From Bradyrhizobiaceae bacterium (lineage in GTDB: Bacteria; Pseudomonadota; Alphaproteobacteria; Rhizobiales; Hyphomicrobiaceae), in NCBI GenBank assembly GCA_947475855.1, contig CANJPN010000018.1, positions 1-22,934 of the forward strand: a DNA stretch of 22,934 nt. The letters run 5' to 3'. Positions within the stretch are counted from its first letter, which is position 1; the number at the start of each line of letters is the position of its first letter. The notes beneath the pieces are model-generated. The model had not been told where the DNA came from. It worked only from the letters and a program-made list of their open reading frames with translations, and made no database searches. Shown here one piece after another: positions 1-7,659 of this stretch. The translations under genes and the position numbers were made by a program.

Positions 1-312
1 AAGGACGGGGAGAGGGAGAGGCGCGGGCTTGCCACTTCTGTTCTGGCTCACCTGCGTGAGTGATTTGCCGGAATGTCCATATCCGTACCTCTCCAACAAG
101 CAGACTTGCACCGCTGCCTCTAACTCTCCCGTCCGAGCGGAAAAGTGCGCCTCTCTCACGAAAACGTTCCGCGAGATAAGTTCGTTGGCCTTAGGCATAC
201 TGGATCTCGTGCGAGGCCGTTGACAGCGGTTTGAGCGGCGGACGACACTCGCGCGCTTGCCTGGGAAATCCCGGGGGCGAAGGTCGCAAAGACCTGAAAT
301 CGGGAGGGACGC
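1..312. other. Upstream region of soxC, no convincing gene
   Basis: This stretch lies left of soxC. An open frame at 29-223 (64 codons) has no ribosome binding site and an unremarkable composition, so I do not call it a gene. A perfect TTGACA is present at 220-225, but the -10 region at the expected distance (about 243-250) is a poor match, so a promoter for soxCD here is only possible. A purine-rich GGGAGGG at 302-308 is the soxC ribosome binding site. No part of a soxR, soxX or other sox gene is recognisable. Confidence 0.45.
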
Positions 313-1623
313 ATGGGAAGGTCTCGCGGGGCCGGTGGAGCCGGTCGGGGAAGCGAAGATTTCGAGAGCGATAAAGTTGCCGGAGGCGGCCTGCTGGACC
401 GGCGCCTGTTCCTAGGGGGAGCTCTCGGCGGTGCTACCGCGGGCGGTGCGGTACTCTCGGGCACAACGGCTGCCGAAGCGGAGGCGCTGGCTGTTCCGTC
501 CTGGATGAAGACGCCGGGCTCGACATTCCTCGGTTACGGGCAGCCTGCAAAGCAAGAAGCCAAGGTCGTTCGCACGTTTGCGGGGCAACCCAATTCTCCA
601 GGTACCGGCGCTGCCCGGACGCCGCATCACCTGCTGGCCGGAACGATCACGCCGAATGGCTTGCACTTCGAGCGTAGTCACAACGGCATTCCCGATATCG
701 ATCCGGATGCGCACCGGCTGCTCGTTCATGGCATGGTGAGGCGTCCGCTCGTGTTCACGCTCGAGGCGCTGGCGCGTTATCCGATGGAAAGCCAGACGGC
801 GTTCATCGAGTGCGGCGGGAACTCAGGCCTGCTCCATGGCGAGAAGCCGGCGCAGGGCAATTTCCAGGCGCTGCATGGGCTGGTTTCCTGCGCGGAGTGG
901 ACGGGTGTCCGGGTCAAGACGCTGCTCGCGGAAGCGGGCGTCGATCCCAAGGCGTCGTGGGTCTATGCCGAGGGTGCGGACGCGGCCGGCATGAGCCGGT
1001 CGGTGCCGCTGTCGAAGATGATGGATGACGCGATGATCGCGCTCTATCAGAACGGCGAGCGCGTGCGGCCATCGAACGGCTATCCGATGCGCCTGCTCCT
1101 GCCGGGCTTCGAAGGCAACATGCAGGTTAAATGGCTGCGGCGGCTCAAGGTGACCGATGCGCCCGTGATGGCGCGCGACGAGACCTCGAAATACACGCTG
1201 CTGCTGGAGTCGGGTAAGTCGCAGCAGTTCTTCTTTCCGATCGAGGCGAAGTCGCTCATCACGCATCCCTCGCCTGGACTGACGATGCGCGGGAAGGGGC
1301 TCTACCAGATCTCGGGGCTCGCGTGGTCCGGCAATGGGCTCATCAGCAAGGTCGAAGTGTCGGCGGACGGCGGGAAGAGCTGGGCGCTCGCGCAGTTGCT
1401 CGGTCCTATTCTGCCGCGATCGCTGACGCGGTTCCGGATGCCGTGGTCCTGGGACGGTGGACCGGCGATGTTGATGAGCCGGGCGACGGATCAGACGGGA
1501 TACGTGCAGCCGACGCGCGCAAAGCTGTTGGCAGAGCGAGGCGCTCGTGCGCAGTACCATTTCAACGGCATCGCCTGCTGGGCCGTGTCCGACAAGGGAG
1601 AGGTTTCCCATGTCTATGCTTAA
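313..1623 (+). CDS. soxC: SoxC, molybdopterin subunit of sulfite/sulfane dehydrogenase
   Basis: 436 residues. This is the molybdenum-cofactor subunit of the SoxCD dehydrogenase, which in the Sox pathway oxidises the carrier-bound sulfane sulfur (or sulfite) in the periplasm and passes electrons to cytochrome c. The N-terminus carries a twin-arginine signal: Arg30-Arg31 followed by LFLGGALGG and a small-residue hydrophobic stretch, cleaved probably near residue 56, as expected for a folded Mo enzyme exported by Tat. The Mo-ligand cysteine is Cys167 in FIECGGNS, and the SoxC-typical stretches GLVSCAEWTGV, EGADAAGMSRSVPL and YPMRLLLPGFEGNM follow. The C-terminal half (from about residue 300) is the Mo-co dimerisation domain (KVEVSADGGKSW). 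The ATG is preceded by GGGAGGG at 302-308. The gene overlaps soxD by 14 bases, so they are translationally linked. SorA-type sulfite dehydrogenase is the main alternative, but the motifs favour SoxC. Confidence 0.92.
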   Translation: MGRSRGAGGAGRGSEDFESDKVAGGGLLDRRLFLGGALGGATAGGAVLSGTTAAEAEALAVPSWMKTPGSTFLGYGQPAKQEAKVVRTFAGQPNSPGTGAARTPHHLLAGTITPNGLHFERSHNGIPDIDPDAHRLLVHGMVRRPLVFTLEALARYPMESQTAFIECGGNSGLLHGEKPAQGNFQALHGLVSCAEWTGVRVKTLLAEAGVDPKASWVYAEGADAAGMSRSVPLSKMMDDAMIALYQNGERVRPSNGYPMRLLLPGFEGNMQVKWLRRLKVTDAPVMARDETSKYTLLLESGKSQQFFFPIEAKSLITHPSPGLTMRGKGLYQISGLAWSGNGLISKVEVSADGGKSWALAQLLGPILPRSLTRFRMPWSWDGGPAMLMSRATDQTGYVQPTRAKLLAERGARAQYHFNGIACWAVSDKGEVSHVYA

Positions 1624-2155
1624 GTTCACAGCAGCAGCGGTGCTCGTCGCACTGGGGTCGACGGCGGTGGCGCAGACACGGTCGGCGGTGAAAGGGCCGG
1701 ACCTGGGCCAACCCGTTTCAGCGGAGGATCTCGCGAAATGGGACATCGAGATTCCGCCGAGCGGCAAGGGGCTTCCGGCAGGGAGCGGAACAGTGGCGGC
1801 GGGCGAGGCCGTCTACGCCAAGAGTTGCCAGAGCTGTCACGGGCCGAAGGGGGCAGGTAAACCCAATGATGCTTTGGTCGGCGGTGTCGGCAATCTTGCG
1901 GGTAAAGGTCCTGCGTTGAAGACGGTCGGCAGCTACTGGCCATATGCGACGACTGTGTTCGACTATGTGCGACGCTCGATGCCAGTCTCTGCGCCGCAGT
2001 CTCTTTCGAACGAGGAGGTCTACGCGGTGACGGCATACTTGCTGCACCTCAATGGCATCATCGGGGCCGACGACGTGATGGACGCCAAGACGCTGCCGGC
2101 GGTGAAAATGCCGAACCGGGACAGCTTTATGAGCCTCTACAAGTCGAGGAAGTGA
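1610..2155 (+). CDS. soxD: SoxD-like monohaem cytochrome c
   Basis: 181 residues. This is the electron-accepting cytochrome partner of SoxC. A Sec signal peptide is evident (MSMLKFTAAAVLVALG, cleavage near AVAQ at about residue 22). One haem-binding CxxCH is visible at residues 73-77 (CQSCH), with Met124 in RRSMPVSAP as the likely distal ligand. The classical SoxD of Paracoccus is a roughly 380-residue dihaem protein, so this is a one-haem, half-length form. Its conserved C-terminal part (EEVYAVTAYLLHLNGI, then MPNRDSF) is that of the SoxD family. The start at 1610 was chosen because it gives a clean signal peptide, has GGGAGAGG at 1596-1603 and overlaps the soxC stop. Upstream in-frame codons would prepend a soxC-overlapping tail that spoils the signal. 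A generic class I cytochrome c is the alternative. Confidence 0.85.
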   Translation: MSMLKFTAAAVLVALGSTAVAQTRSAVKGPDLGQPVSAEDLAKWDIEIPPSGKGLPAGSGTVAAGEAVYAKSCQSCHGPKGAGKPNDALVGGVGNLAGKGPALKTVGSYWPYATTVFDYVRRSMPVSAPQSLSNEEVYAVTAYLLHLNGIIGADDVMDAKTLPAVKMPNRDSFMSLYKSRK

Positions 2156-2179
2156 GCCGCCAACCGATGGAAGGCACGT

Positions 2180-3160
2180 ATGCATAACTTGAGGATGTGG
2201 TTCGGATCGCTGCTTGCGGCGTTGGTGGCGGGGATTCCCGCGCCAGCGCCGGCGCAGCAATGGCCGACGCGCAATATCGTGTTCGTCGTGCCTTATGCGC
2301 CCGGTGGCAATGTCGATGTCAGCGCACGGATCCTGCAGTCGGGCATCGGCAATGCGCTGGGCCAGTCGGTCGTCGTCGAGAACCGTACGGGCGCCGGGGG
2401 GACGATCGCCGGCGACTACGTCGCGCGTTCGGAGCCCGACGGGCACACGATCTTCGTCGGTTCGAACGGCCCCGTCATGCTCGGGCCGATGACGATGGCC
2501 AAGTCGCCGTATCGCTGGGATCAGGTGTTCGCGCCGGTGGGTATGCTGGCGGTCGCCACGAATATGCTCACGGTGCGGCCGAATTTTCCCGCAGGCAGCG
2601 TGGCGGAACTGGTCGCCTACGCAAAGGCTGCGCCGGGCAAGTTGACGGTCGGCAACAGCGGTGGAGCAAGCATCAACCACTTCATGGGCGAGCTGTTCAA
2701 GATTGAGGCCGGGATCACGTGGGCGGAGGTCTCCTATCGCGGCAATGCGCCTGCGATCAATGATCTCGTCGCAGGCCATGTCGATATGGGGCTGCAACAG
2801 CTCGTCGATACGCTGTCGCATGTCCAGGCGGGTAAGCTCAAGGCGCTCGCCGTGCTCGGGCCCAAACGCACGCCGGCCTTGCCGGATGTGCCGACGATGG
2901 CGGAAGCCGGCTATCCCAAGGTCCAGGGCGTGACGTGGAACGGGCTGTTCGCGCCGAAGGCGACGCCGCCAGCTATTGTCGAGCGGCTCAGTGCGGCTGT
3001 GCGTACCGCGCTCGAAACTTCAGCGATCAAGGACAAGCTGGCGGCGCTGGGTTCGGAAGCACGCCCCGGCACTTCGGCCGAATTTCTAGCGTTCCTGCTG
3101 GCCGACAATGCAAAGTGGGCCGAAGTCATGAAGCAAGCCAACATCAAGGTTACAGAATGA
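2180..3160 (+). CDS. Bug-family (TctC-like) periplasmic substrate-binding protein
   Basis: 326 residues. Members of this family (Bordetella uptake gene, TctC) bind carboxylates and related small molecules in the periplasm, usually for a tripartite tricarboxylate transporter. A Sec signal peptide occupies about residues 1-25, ending APAPAQ. The mature protein opens with the family pattern WPTRNIVFVVPYAPGGNVD, followed by a VVENRTGAGG motif and the closing LRALG-type segment (KLAALGSEARPGTSAEF). No TctA/TctB-type membrane subunits are adjacent, so it is an orphan binding protein, which is common for this family. It starts 24 bases after soxD with GGAAGG at 2169-2174 and overlaps the next gene by four bases (ATGA at 3157-3160). 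Ligand unknown; the neighbouring hydrolases suggest an organic acid or ester. Confidence 0.9.
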   Translation: MHNLRMWFGSLLAALVAGIPAPAPAQQWPTRNIVFVVPYAPGGNVDVSARILQSGIGNALGQSVVVENRTGAGGTIAGDYVARSEPDGHTIFVGSNGPVMLGPMTMAKSPYRWDQVFAPVGMLAVATNMLTVRPNFPAGSVAELVAYAKAAPGKLTVGNSGGASINHFMGELFKIEAGITWAEVSYRGNAPAINDLVAGHVDMGLQQLVDTLSHVQAGKLKALAVLGPKRTPALPDVPTMAEAGYPKVQGVTWNGLFAPKATPPAIVERLSAAVRTALETSAIKDKLAALGSEARPGTSAEFLAFLLADNAKWAEVMKQANIKVTE

Positions 3161-4035
3161 GCACGGAAAAGAAGCGTCCGCTGTCGCCGCTGATCGACCG
3201 CAACTACCCCAAGCCGAAGATCAAGCTGCCTGCTGGGGCGTGCGACACGCATTTCCATTTCATCGGACCGCAGAAGCTGTGGCCGCTGAAGCCGGACCAC
3301 TGCTTCTCGCATCTGGAATTCGAGGATACGCCGATCGAGGATTGGCTGGCGCTTCAGGATGCGCTGGGCCTGCAGCGCGGTCTGCACGTGCAATCCATGA
3401 TGTACGAGAACAACTACGAACTCGTGCTGCACGGCCAGAGCCGATATCCGGATCGTCTGCGCGCCGCCGTCATTCCCTGGTCGGGCATCACCGACAACGA
3501 GCTGGACATCCTGACTAAGAACGGTGTGGTCGGTTATCGCATCACGTGGCGGTTGTTGAAGGAGATCGACCAGCGGCTCGTTGCGCGCTGCCACGATCAC
3601 GGCTGGGGGATGCACTATCTCGTGAAGCCCGACGAGCAGCCGGAATGGCTGCCGCAAATCCTGAAATCGCCGGGCCGTTTCGTGCTCGAGCACATGGGTG
3701 GCATCGATCCGTCGAAGGGGCTCGACAGCGCTGCGTTCAAGTTCGTGCTCGCGTGTCTCGATACGGGGCGCTGCTGGGTGAAGCTTTCGCCGCGGCCGTC
3801 GAAGCAGAACGACTTTCCGTTCGACGATATGCTGCCGTACGTCAAGAAGCTCGTTGCGCATGCGCCGGACCGCCTGATGTGGGGATCGGACTGGCCGCAT
3901 CCGCAGTACTTCAAGCCGATGCCCAATGATGTCGCGCTGATCGATCAGTTGCTCGACTGGATCCCGGACGAGAAGATCCGAAATATGGTGCTGGTGGACA
4001 ATCCGGCGGAGTGCCTGGGGTTTGCGAAGCTGTAG
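3157..4035 (+). CDS. Amidohydrolase family 2 (TIM-barrel metal hydrolase, PDC-lactonase-like)
   Basis: 292 residues. It belongs to the amidohydrolase-related family 2, the group containing 2-pyrone-4,6-dicarboxylate lactonase and ACMSD-type decarboxylases. The N-terminal metal motif is His32-Phe-His34 in ACDTHFHFIGP. Further barrel signatures are His179 in RFVLEHMGG and Asp245 in MWGSDWPHP, the expected catalytic Asp near the C-terminus. No signal peptide is seen, so it is cytoplasmic. The start at 3157 overlaps the Bug gene stop (ATGA), giving translational coupling; the same frame stays open further upstream, but only inside the Bug gene. The pairing of a Bug protein with an amidohydrolase suggests uptake and ring or amide opening of one substrate. 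Which lactone or carboxylate is used cannot be told from the sequence. Confidence 0.88.
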   Translation: MSTEKKRPLSPLIDRNYPKPKIKLPAGACDTHFHFIGPQKLWPLKPDHCFSHLEFEDTPIEDWLALQDALGLQRGLHVQSMMYENNYELVLHGQSRYPDRLRAAVIPWSGITDNELDILTKNGVVGYRITWRLLKEIDQRLVARCHDHGWGMHYLVKPDEQPEWLPQILKSPGRFVLEHMGGIDPSKGLDSAAFKFVLACLDTGRCWVKLSPRPSKQNDFPFDDMLPYVKKLVAHAPDRLMWGSDWPHPQYFKPMPNDVALIDQLLDWIPDEKIRNMVLVDNPAECLGFAKL

Positions 4036-4042
4036 GCCCTCT

Positions 4043-4118
4043 GTAGGGCGGGTGAACGAAGTGTGACCCGCCATAGTCGGCGGCGGGTTGCGCGGCAATG
4101 CCGCTGACCCGCCCTACG
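4043..4118. repeat. REP/BIME-like pair of inverted palindromes
   Basis: Two head-to-head copies of a GTAGGGCGGGT...ACCCGCC unit lie in the gap between the amidohydrolase and the alpha/beta hydrolase. The left unit pairs GGCGGGT (4047-4053) with ACCCGCC (4066-4072). The right unit pairs GGCGGGT (4082-4088) with ACCCGCC (4107-4113) and contains an inner GCGGC/GCCGC hairpin (4092-4104). The right unit is in opposite orientation, ending CCCTACGG. A third copy of the same unit lies at 9560-9590. This is the arrangement of bacterial interspersed palindromic elements. It could affect the transcript between the two genes, but no T-run follows, so I do not call it a terminator. Confidence 0.75.
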
Positions 4119-4255
4119 GTTCAAAGTGCGAAAAGGCATTTCACTCTTGCGTCATGCCGCAGGGAACGCGGGTTGCAGGGTACGCCGCGCTGCTCCTATA
4201 AACGGTGCGAGATATTCCTTGAGACCAATGCCGGGAGCGGCAGGAGCCATGCGCG

Positions 4256-5026
4256 ATGCGTGATCTCGAAATCGACGTCAACGGCCAGATGCTGAAGTTG
4301 AAGGAGGACGGTAGCGGGCCACCTTTGCTGTTCTTACACGGCGCTGGTGGCTCCAACTGGAGCCCGATGCTGAAGCTGTTGGCCGAGAAGCATCGGGTCA
4401 TCGCGCCTGAGCATCCGGGCTTTGGCCGGTCGCCGACACCGGATTGGATGATGAGCGTCGGTGATCTCGCATTCTTCTATCTCGACGTGATCGAGAAGAT
4501 GGGTCTGAACGACGTGCATCTCGCTGGCCACTCGCTCGGGGGATGGACGGCAGCGGAAATCGCGATCCGCAATACGTCGAAGCTGAAGTCCGTGACGCTG
4601 CTGGCGCCTGCCGGTTGCCGCTCAGCGACGGTGCCGTTCGGTGATATTTTCCTGTGGGATGCGGAGACCGCAACCCGCAATCAGTTCTACGATCAGAAGC
4701 TAGCGGAAGAGCGGATCAAGCTATTGCCGCAGGCGGACCTCGACGTGTCTCTGCAAAACAAGGCGACGGTCGCGCGGCTGGCGTGGTCACCTCGACTTTG
4801 CAATCCACAACTGCCGCTCTGGCTGCATCGCATCGACGTGCCGACGATGCTGCTGTGGGGCAAGGAGGACAAAATCGTTCCGTTCGCCTGTCACACGGCG
4901 TTCGTCGAGAAGATCAAGGGCGTCAAGCTGGTGCCGCTCGCGCAATCGGGGCATTCGCTGCACACCGAGCGTGCCAAGGAATGCGCCGAGGCCATGATTG
5001 CTTTCTGCCGGGAGATGGGCAAATGA
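4256..5026 (+). CDS. Alpha/beta-fold hydrolase
   Basis: 256 residues, a cytosolic alpha/beta hydrolase of the MhpC/BphD-like size class. The oxyanion-hole His28-Gly29 lies in LLFLHGAGG, the nucleophile elbow is GHSLGG with Ser93, the acid is Asp205 in LLWGKEDKIVP, and the base is His233 in QSGHSLHTE, so the triad is complete. A cap region spans roughly residues 120-190. The start at 4256 has AGGAG at 4242-4246, nine bases away; a nearer ATG at 4249 runs into a stop after four codons. It overlaps the next gene by four bases. Esters, lactones or ring-fission products are possible substrates; the family cannot be narrowed further by eye. Confidence 0.88.
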   Translation: MRDLEIDVNGQMLKLKEDGSGPPLLFLHGAGGSNWSPMLKLLAEKHRVIAPEHPGFGRSPTPDWMMSVGDLAFFYLDVIEKMGLNDVHLAGHSLGGWTAAEIAIRNTSKLKSVTLLAPAGCRSATVPFGDIFLWDAETATRNQFYDQKLAEERIKLLPQADLDVSLQNKATVARLAWSPRLCNPQLPLWLHRIDVPTMLLWGKEDKIVPFACHTAFVEKIKGVKLVPLAQSGHSLHTERAKECAEAMIAFCREMGK

Positions 5027-6162
5027 AGTTCTATTTCTTCCACCTGATGCCCTATGGGAAGGTTTCGGCTGCAGACCTCGACAAACACGGTTCGACATGG
5101 CTGACGCTGCCGAACTCGCTCTATGATCCTGCGGAGGGCACGAAGCTCTACAAGCGGTATATCGGCGAGCTGGAGTATGCCGATGAACTCGGCTTCGACG
5201 GCATCTGCGTCAACGAGCACCATCAGACGGCCTATGGGATCATGCCCGCGCCGAACGTGATCGCGGGGGCGCTGGCGCGAACGACGAAGCGGGCGAAGAT
5301 CTGCGTGTTGGGGCGAGCTCTGCCGCTGATCAGCAATCCGCTGCATATCGCGGAAGAGTTCGCGATGATCGACAACATCTCGGACGGCCGGCTGATCGCG
5401 GGCTTCGTGCGCGGCATCGGCACCGAGTACTTCGCCAACGCTTCGAACCCGAGTCTCAGCCACGCACGCTACTACGAAGCACACGATCTGATCGTGCGCG
5501 CGTGGACGGAGCGCGGGCCGTTCCGGCATGCTGGCCGGCATTTCGAGTTCGACTACGTCAATATCTGGCCGCGCCCCGTGCAGCAGCCGCGGCCGCCGAT
5601 CTGGATCCCGTCGCAGGGTTCGTCGGAAACCGTGGATTGGTGTGCCCATCCCGATCGCAAGTACGTCTATCTGCAGACATTCTCGCCGCTTGCTTCCGCG
5701 AAGAAGAGTTTCGACCGCTATCGCGATCAGGCAAGGCAGCACGGTTACGAGGCGAGCCCAGACCAACTAGGCTGGGCTCTGCCGATGTACGTGGCCGAGA
5801 CGGACGAGCAGGCGCGCGAGGAGCTGCGGCCCCACATCGAGGATTTCTTCAATCGCTTCCTGCGTTATCCGCTCGAAGCGCGCATGCCGCCGGGCTACAC
5901 CTCGATTGCCAGCACCAAGGCGCTGCTCGAGCAGAAGTTCAAGCAACGGATCGGCGCGCAGACTATCGACAGCATGCTCGATCTCGGTCTCGTGCTCGCT
6001 GGCAGCCCCAAGACGATCTTGGCCACGATCAAGGCGCGGCAGAAGGAACTCGGCTTTGGTCATCTCATCGCGATGCTCCAGATCGCAACGCAGCCGGCGG
6101 AGCAGACGGCGAAGTCCATGAAGCTTTTCGCGACCCAAGTGATGCCGCACCTCAAGGGCTAA
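5023..6162 (+). CDS. LLM-class flavin-dependent oxidoreductase (bacterial luciferase-like)
   Basis: 379 residues. It has the luciferase-like monooxygenase TIM-barrel fold, which uses reduced FMN (or F420 in some branches) to oxygenate or reduce small organics. Supporting motifs are YADELGFDGICVNEHH at about residues 52-67, the typical barrel strand carrying the EHH pair, then PAPNVIAGALA, NPLHIAEEFAMIDNISDGR (about 105-123) and GFVRGIGTEY. The C-terminal region (GSPKTILATIKARQKELGFGH) is the usual final barrel portion. The start at 5023 sits in an ATGA overlap with the hydrolase, with GGGAG at 5010-5014. No partner flavin reductase is next to it. It probably acts in one pathway with the overlapping hydrolase: oxygenation followed by hydrolysis. 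Confidence 0.88.
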   Translation: MKFYFFHLMPYGKVSAADLDKHGSTWLTLPNSLYDPAEGTKLYKRYIGELEYADELGFDGICVNEHHQTAYGIMPAPNVIAGALARTTKRAKICVLGRALPLISNPLHIAEEFAMIDNISDGRLIAGFVRGIGTEYFANASNPSLSHARYYEAHDLIVRAWTERGPFRHAGRHFEFDYVNIWPRPVQQPRPPIWIPSQGSSETVDWCAHPDRKYVYLQTFSPLASAKKSFDRYRDQARQHGYEASPDQLGWALPMYVAETDEQAREELRPHIEDFFNRFLRYPLEARMPPGYTSIASTKALLEQKFKQRIGAQTIDSMLDLGLVLAGSPKTILATIKARQKELGFGHLIAMLQIATQPAEQTAKSMKLFATQVMPHLKG

Positions 6163-6205
6163 ACGCCATCGGAGACCAATGGTTTACGCAGATCACAAGG
6201 TGTAC

Positions 6206-6234
6206 TTGACGGGGGCGTTGGCCGTGGGCTAACT
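6206..6234 (+). promoter_or_regulatory. Probable housekeeping-sigma promoter of the metXW unit
   Basis: TTGACG at 6206-6211 is followed after 17 bases by CTAACT (6229-6234), a good fit to the relaxed alphaproteobacterial -10. Transcription would begin near 6241, only a few bases before the SAM-II aptamer, which is where riboswitch leaders normally start. The placement supports the call more than the hexamers alone. Confidence 0.5.
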
Positions 6235-6245
6235 CGCCTGCAAGT

Positions 6246-6298
6246 GTCGTGGTGATTTGGCCGGCCGGCTTGCAGCCACGTTAAACAACTCGCTAAAA
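6246..6298 (+). promoter_or_regulatory. SAM-II riboswitch aptamer
   Basis: The stretch matches the compact SAM-II aptamer closely: CGTGG (6248-6252), the conserved TGATTTGG, a C/G-rich loop, CTTGCAG, CCACG (6276-6280, pairing with CGTGG), TTAAA and the terminal CGCTAAAA (6291-6298). The P1 stem plus the A-rich 3' strand form the H-type pseudoknot that binds S-adenosylmethionine. SAM-II is known mainly from alphaproteobacterial metA, metX and metC leaders, and here it lies about 115 bases before metX. SAM binding is expected to lower metX-metW expression. Confidence 0.93.
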
Positions 6299-6311
6299 CA
6301 GGCCGTGCGCG

Positions 6312-6368
6312 ACCCGGTTCCTGGTTCGCCCCGGCTGATCAGGCGGGGCAGCCGATGCCGGGTTTTTT
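6312..6368 (+). terminator. Intrinsic-terminator-like hairpin in the metX leader
   Basis: ACCCGG (6312-6317) can pair with CCGGGT (6358-6363), enclosing GCCCCG (6328-6333) paired with CGGGGC (6344-6349). Six T residues (6363-6368) follow immediately. Alternative pairings exist, such as CGGCTG 6332-6337 with CAGCCG 6349-6354, so the exact fold is unsure. Its position between the SAM-II aptamer and the metX start suggests SAM-dependent transcription termination. I did not find an obvious antiterminator pairing with the aptamer. Confidence 0.6.
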
Positions 6369-6411
6369 GTTTCCGTAGCCGTCCTTTCGGGTGGCACGGG
6401 GAGGCGCACCA

Positions 6412-7659
6412 ATGCAGGTCACTCGCCAGGATTTTGGCGGCGGTCCAGAGAAGCCTGAACCCGAGACGGTGCTCGAGACGGCGGCGGAGCTGCCGTTGTC
6501 GGGTACGGACGAGATCGAACACCCATCGAGCAAGGTGGTGAGGTTCGGTTTGGACGCGGCGCTTCGGCTCGAATGCAAGCAGGATCTTGCACCCTACCAG
6601 ATTGCCTATGAGACCTACGGCGAACTCAACGCGGCGCGCTCCAATGCCGTTCTGATATGCCATGCGCTGACGGGCGATCAGTATGTCGCCAGTGCGCAGC
6701 CGGTGACGGGCAAGCCGGGCTGGTGGACGTCGATGGTTGGGCCGGGCAAGCCGATCGACACCAACCGTTTCTTCGTGATCTGCTCGAATATCCTGGGCGG
6801 TTGCATGGGCTCCACGGGGCCGGCCTCCATCAATCCGAAGACAGGCAAGCCCTACGGCCTGGAGTTTCCCGTCATCACGATCGGCGACATGGTCGACGCG
6901 CAGGCGCGGCTGATCGATCATCTCGGGATCGAAACGCTGTTCTCGGTGATCGGCGGATCGATGGGCGGGATGCAGGTGCTGGAATGGGCCGCGCGCTACA
7001 AGGATCGCGTGTTCACAGCGGTGCCGCTGGCGACGGCCGCCTGGCATTCCGCGCAAAACATCGCATTTCACGAAGTGGGCCGGCAGGCCGTGATGGCGGA
7101 CCCGGAGTGGGCGGGCGGGAAGTACACGGAAGAGGGACGAACACCGCGGCGGGGGCTTTCCGTCGCGCGCATGGCCGCGCACATCACGTATCTGTCTGAG
7201 GAAGCACTGCAGCGCAAGTTCGGGCGGAACCTTCAAGACCGCACGACGCGCACATTCTCGTTCGATGCGGACTTCCAGGTCGAGAGCTATCTGCGCCATC
7301 AGGGCTCTACGTTCGTGGATCGCTTCGATCCCAACAGCTATCTCTACATCACCCGCTCGATGGACTACTTCGACATGGCGACGCAAAATGGCGGTGTGCT
7401 CGCCAATGCGTTCCGGGGCACGAAGACGCGGTTCTGCGTCGTGTCGTTCACGTCGGACTGGCTTTATCCGACTCGCGAATCCAAGGAGATCGTGCAGGCC
7501 TTGAACGCGGTTGCGGCCAACGTCAGTTTCGTCGAGATCGAGAGCGACAAGGGCCACGACGCTTTCCTGCTCGAAGAGCCCGAGCTGTTCGCGACGATGC
7601 GCGGCTTTCTCGGTTCGGCGGCGGCGAAGCGCGGCCTTCTGCCGGCGCGGGAGGGCTGA
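6412..7659 (+). CDS. metX: Homoserine O-acetyltransferase MetX
   Basis: 415 residues. It transfers an acyl group (acetyl, or succinyl in some bacterial MetX proteins) to L-homoserine, the committed step of methionine synthesis, in the cytoplasm. It is an alpha/beta hydrolase-fold enzyme. The elbow VIGGSMGGMQVLEWA holds Ser183, and Asp349 (FTSDWLYP) and His382 (KGHDAFLLE) complete the triad. Family motifs YETYGELN, CHALTGDQY, NILGGCMGSTGP and PVITIGDMV are all present. The ATG at 6412 is preferred over a GTG at 6391 because GGGGAGG (about 6397-6403) sits at the right spacing. The N-terminal 35 residues are poorly conserved-looking. It overlaps metW by one base (TGATG) and lies behind a SAM-II riboswitch. 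Acyl-donor specificity cannot be read with confidence. Confidence 0.95.
   Translation: MQVTRQDFGGGPEKPEPETVLETAAELPLSGTDEIEHPSSKVVRFGLDAALRLECKQDLAPYQIAYETYGELNAARSNAVLICHALTGDQYVASAQPVTGKPGWWTSMVGPGKPIDTNRFFVICSNILGGCMGSTGPASINPKTGKPYGLEFPVITIGDMVDAQARLIDHLGIETLFSVIGGSMGGMQVLEWAARYKDRVFTAVPLATAAWHSAQNIAFHEVGRQAVMADPEWAGGKYTEEGRTPRRGLSVARMAAHITYLSEEALQRKFGRNLQDRTTRTFSFDADFQVESYLRHQGSTFVDRFDPNSYLYITRSMDYFDMATQNGGVLANAFRGTKTRFCVVSFTSDWLYPTRESKEIVQALNAVAANVSFVEIESDKGHDAFLLEEPELFATMRGFLGSAAAKRGLLPAREG

Noticed and set aside
29..223. A 64-codon open frame near the left edge
   Set aside because: No ribosome binding site, no hydrophobic pattern or domain, and it ends inside the probable soxC upstream region.
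1718..2821. A 367-codon minus-strand open frame across soxD and the Bug gene
   Set aside because: It spans two real genes and their junction in antisense, with no domain and no ribosome binding site.
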